Positions 6,564 to 6,800 of a DNA stretch of 6,800 bases are shown in pieces (within the stretch, counting starts at the first letter, position 1; each line of letters starts with the position of its first letter). The DNA comes from Desulfobulbaceae bacterium. Its GTDB lineage: Bacteria > Desulfobacterota > Desulfobulbia > Desulfobulbales > Desulfocapsaceae. The notes beneath the pieces are model-generated. The model was not told where the DNA came from. It did no database searches and saw only the letters and a program-made list of their open reading frames with translations. Both the position numbers and the translations under genes were made by a program. The stretch spans positions 1 through 6,800 of the forward strand of contig JAUVON010000156.1 of the NCBI GenBank assembly GCA_030599175.1. The letters are read 5' to 3'.

Positions 6564-6591
6564 TTTATATATGTACGAGATGCATACTCAA
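6564..6591 (-). promoter_or_regulatory. Candidate sigma70 promoter of the EamA transporter gene
   Basis: On the minus strand: TTGAGT (6586-6591), 16-nt spacer, TATAAA (6564-6569). The -10 box ends 15 nt before ATG (6548), so transcription would begin roughly 8 nt before the start codon, agreeing with the missing ribosome site. The match is by eye only. Confidence 0.45.
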
Positions 6592-6607
6592 TGTGACAGA
6601 GGTGCAT
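6571..6607. repeat. Imperfect direct repeat overlapping the transporter promoter
   Basis: ATGTACGAGATGCAT (6571-6585) and ATGTGACAGAGGTGCAT (6591-6607) align with two single-base gaps, their left edges 20 nt apart, close to two helical turns. They overlap the promoter spacer and the region upstream of -35, where a regulator could bind. The similarity is modest. Confidence 0.25.
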
Positions 6608-6616
6608 GTCATCTGA

Positions 6617-6655
6617 TGATAAACTCGTAAAACCAGACTTTCCACAACACCATCA
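6617..6655. repeat. Degenerate short palindromic element, copy D
   Basis: The left end TGATAAACTCGTAAAA (6617-6632) is the exact complement of the right end of copy C (5495-5510). The other edge, read on the minus strand, is TGATGG (6650-6655) but lacks a good GTAAAAA block. The TGA of that edge is the stop codon of the ABC exporter gene. Only about half of the expected end positions are conserved on that side, so it may be a decayed copy. Confidence 0.5.
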
Positions 6656-6800
6656 TTTATACTGCATATTGTAGAGCAGTTCATACTCACCCGCCAGTGA
6701 CAGCAGTTCATCGTGGGTTCCCATCTCTACAATAAGTCCGTCTTTTACCACAATAATTCGATCTGCATTTTTAATTGTGGAGAGCCGGTGGGCAATAACA
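6653..6800 (-). CDS. ABC exporter (MsbA/multidrug type), C-terminal fragment of the ATPase domain
   Basis: The gene enters from the right edge; only its last 48 codons and TGA (6653-6655) are visible. The fragment begins [20 protein letters not shown], which carries the H-loop (switch) histidine at visible residue 4 and the following beta-strand pair. It continues [22 protein letters not shown], the standard end of the nucleotide-binding domain in exporters with fused membrane and ATPase domains. Such proteins use ATP to move lipids, peptides or drugs across the inner membrane; the substrate cannot be told from this piece. Walker A, Walker B and the signature motif lie beyond the window. The reading frame is intact to its stop, which falls in the edge of repeat copy D. 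Confidence 0.9.
   Translation of the reverse strand, partial: VIAHRLSTIKNADRIIVVKDGLIVEMGTHDELLSLAGEYELLYNMQYK

Noticed and set aside
5494..6632. EamA gene as cargo of a composite element flanked by inverted ends
   Set aside because: The ends at 5494-5510 and 6617-6632 are inverted, but each has its inner (GTAAAAA) side facing away from the gene, which is the wrong polarity for ends of one element enclosing it; each is better explained as part of its own short element.

Overview
This window reads as chromosomal DNA of a Gram-negative bacterium. The best guess is the former Deltaproteobacteria (Desulfobacterota, Desulfobulbales/Desulfobacterales-like), judged from moderate GC content, protein style and AT-edged palindromic intergenic repeats; this is inference, because no rRNA or other phylogenetic marker is present. 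All six recognisable genes lie on the minus strand, so transcription runs from right to left.

In order of transcription: the 3' end of an ABC exporter gene enters from the right edge (6653-6800). A DMT/EamA ten-helix transporter (5670-6548) follows, with a plausible sigma70-type promoter very close to its start codon. A 325-bp non-coding stretch (5345-5669) is about half filled by a palindromic repeat. Next comes a small membrane-anchored coiled-coil protein (4997-5332), then, 64 nt on and probably in the same operon, a large MscK/MscS-type mechanosensitive channel (2443-4932). A two-CBS-domain protein (1788-2345, GTG start) and a 473-aa left-handed beta-helix protein of unknown substrate (188-1609) complete the window. 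The theme is cell-envelope transport and osmotic homeostasis plus a possible nucleotide-sensing CBS protein, but nothing forms a clear metabolic pathway.

The most notable content is between the genes. At least four palindromic, MITE/REP-like elements share related ends of the form GATGG-N4-GTAAAAA (and its complement) but carry different interiors: a GC-rich core with the ATTCCC-N8-GGGAAT pattern (copy A), no core (copy B, a 43-bp hairpin), a 55-nt AT-rich hairpin (copy C), and a degenerate short copy (D). Copies A and D sit so that the TGA stop codon of the preceding gene is formed by the element's TGATGG edge; in copy A the inverted repeat reaches into the last sense codons of the gene. Copy B lies 24 nt after the channel gene's stop codon. 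These elements may act as mobile 3'-end or terminator-like modules. No transposase, CRISPR array, tRNA, rRNA or defence system is visible. I found no convincing new multi-gene system; the modular repeat family is the best candidate for something worth following up.
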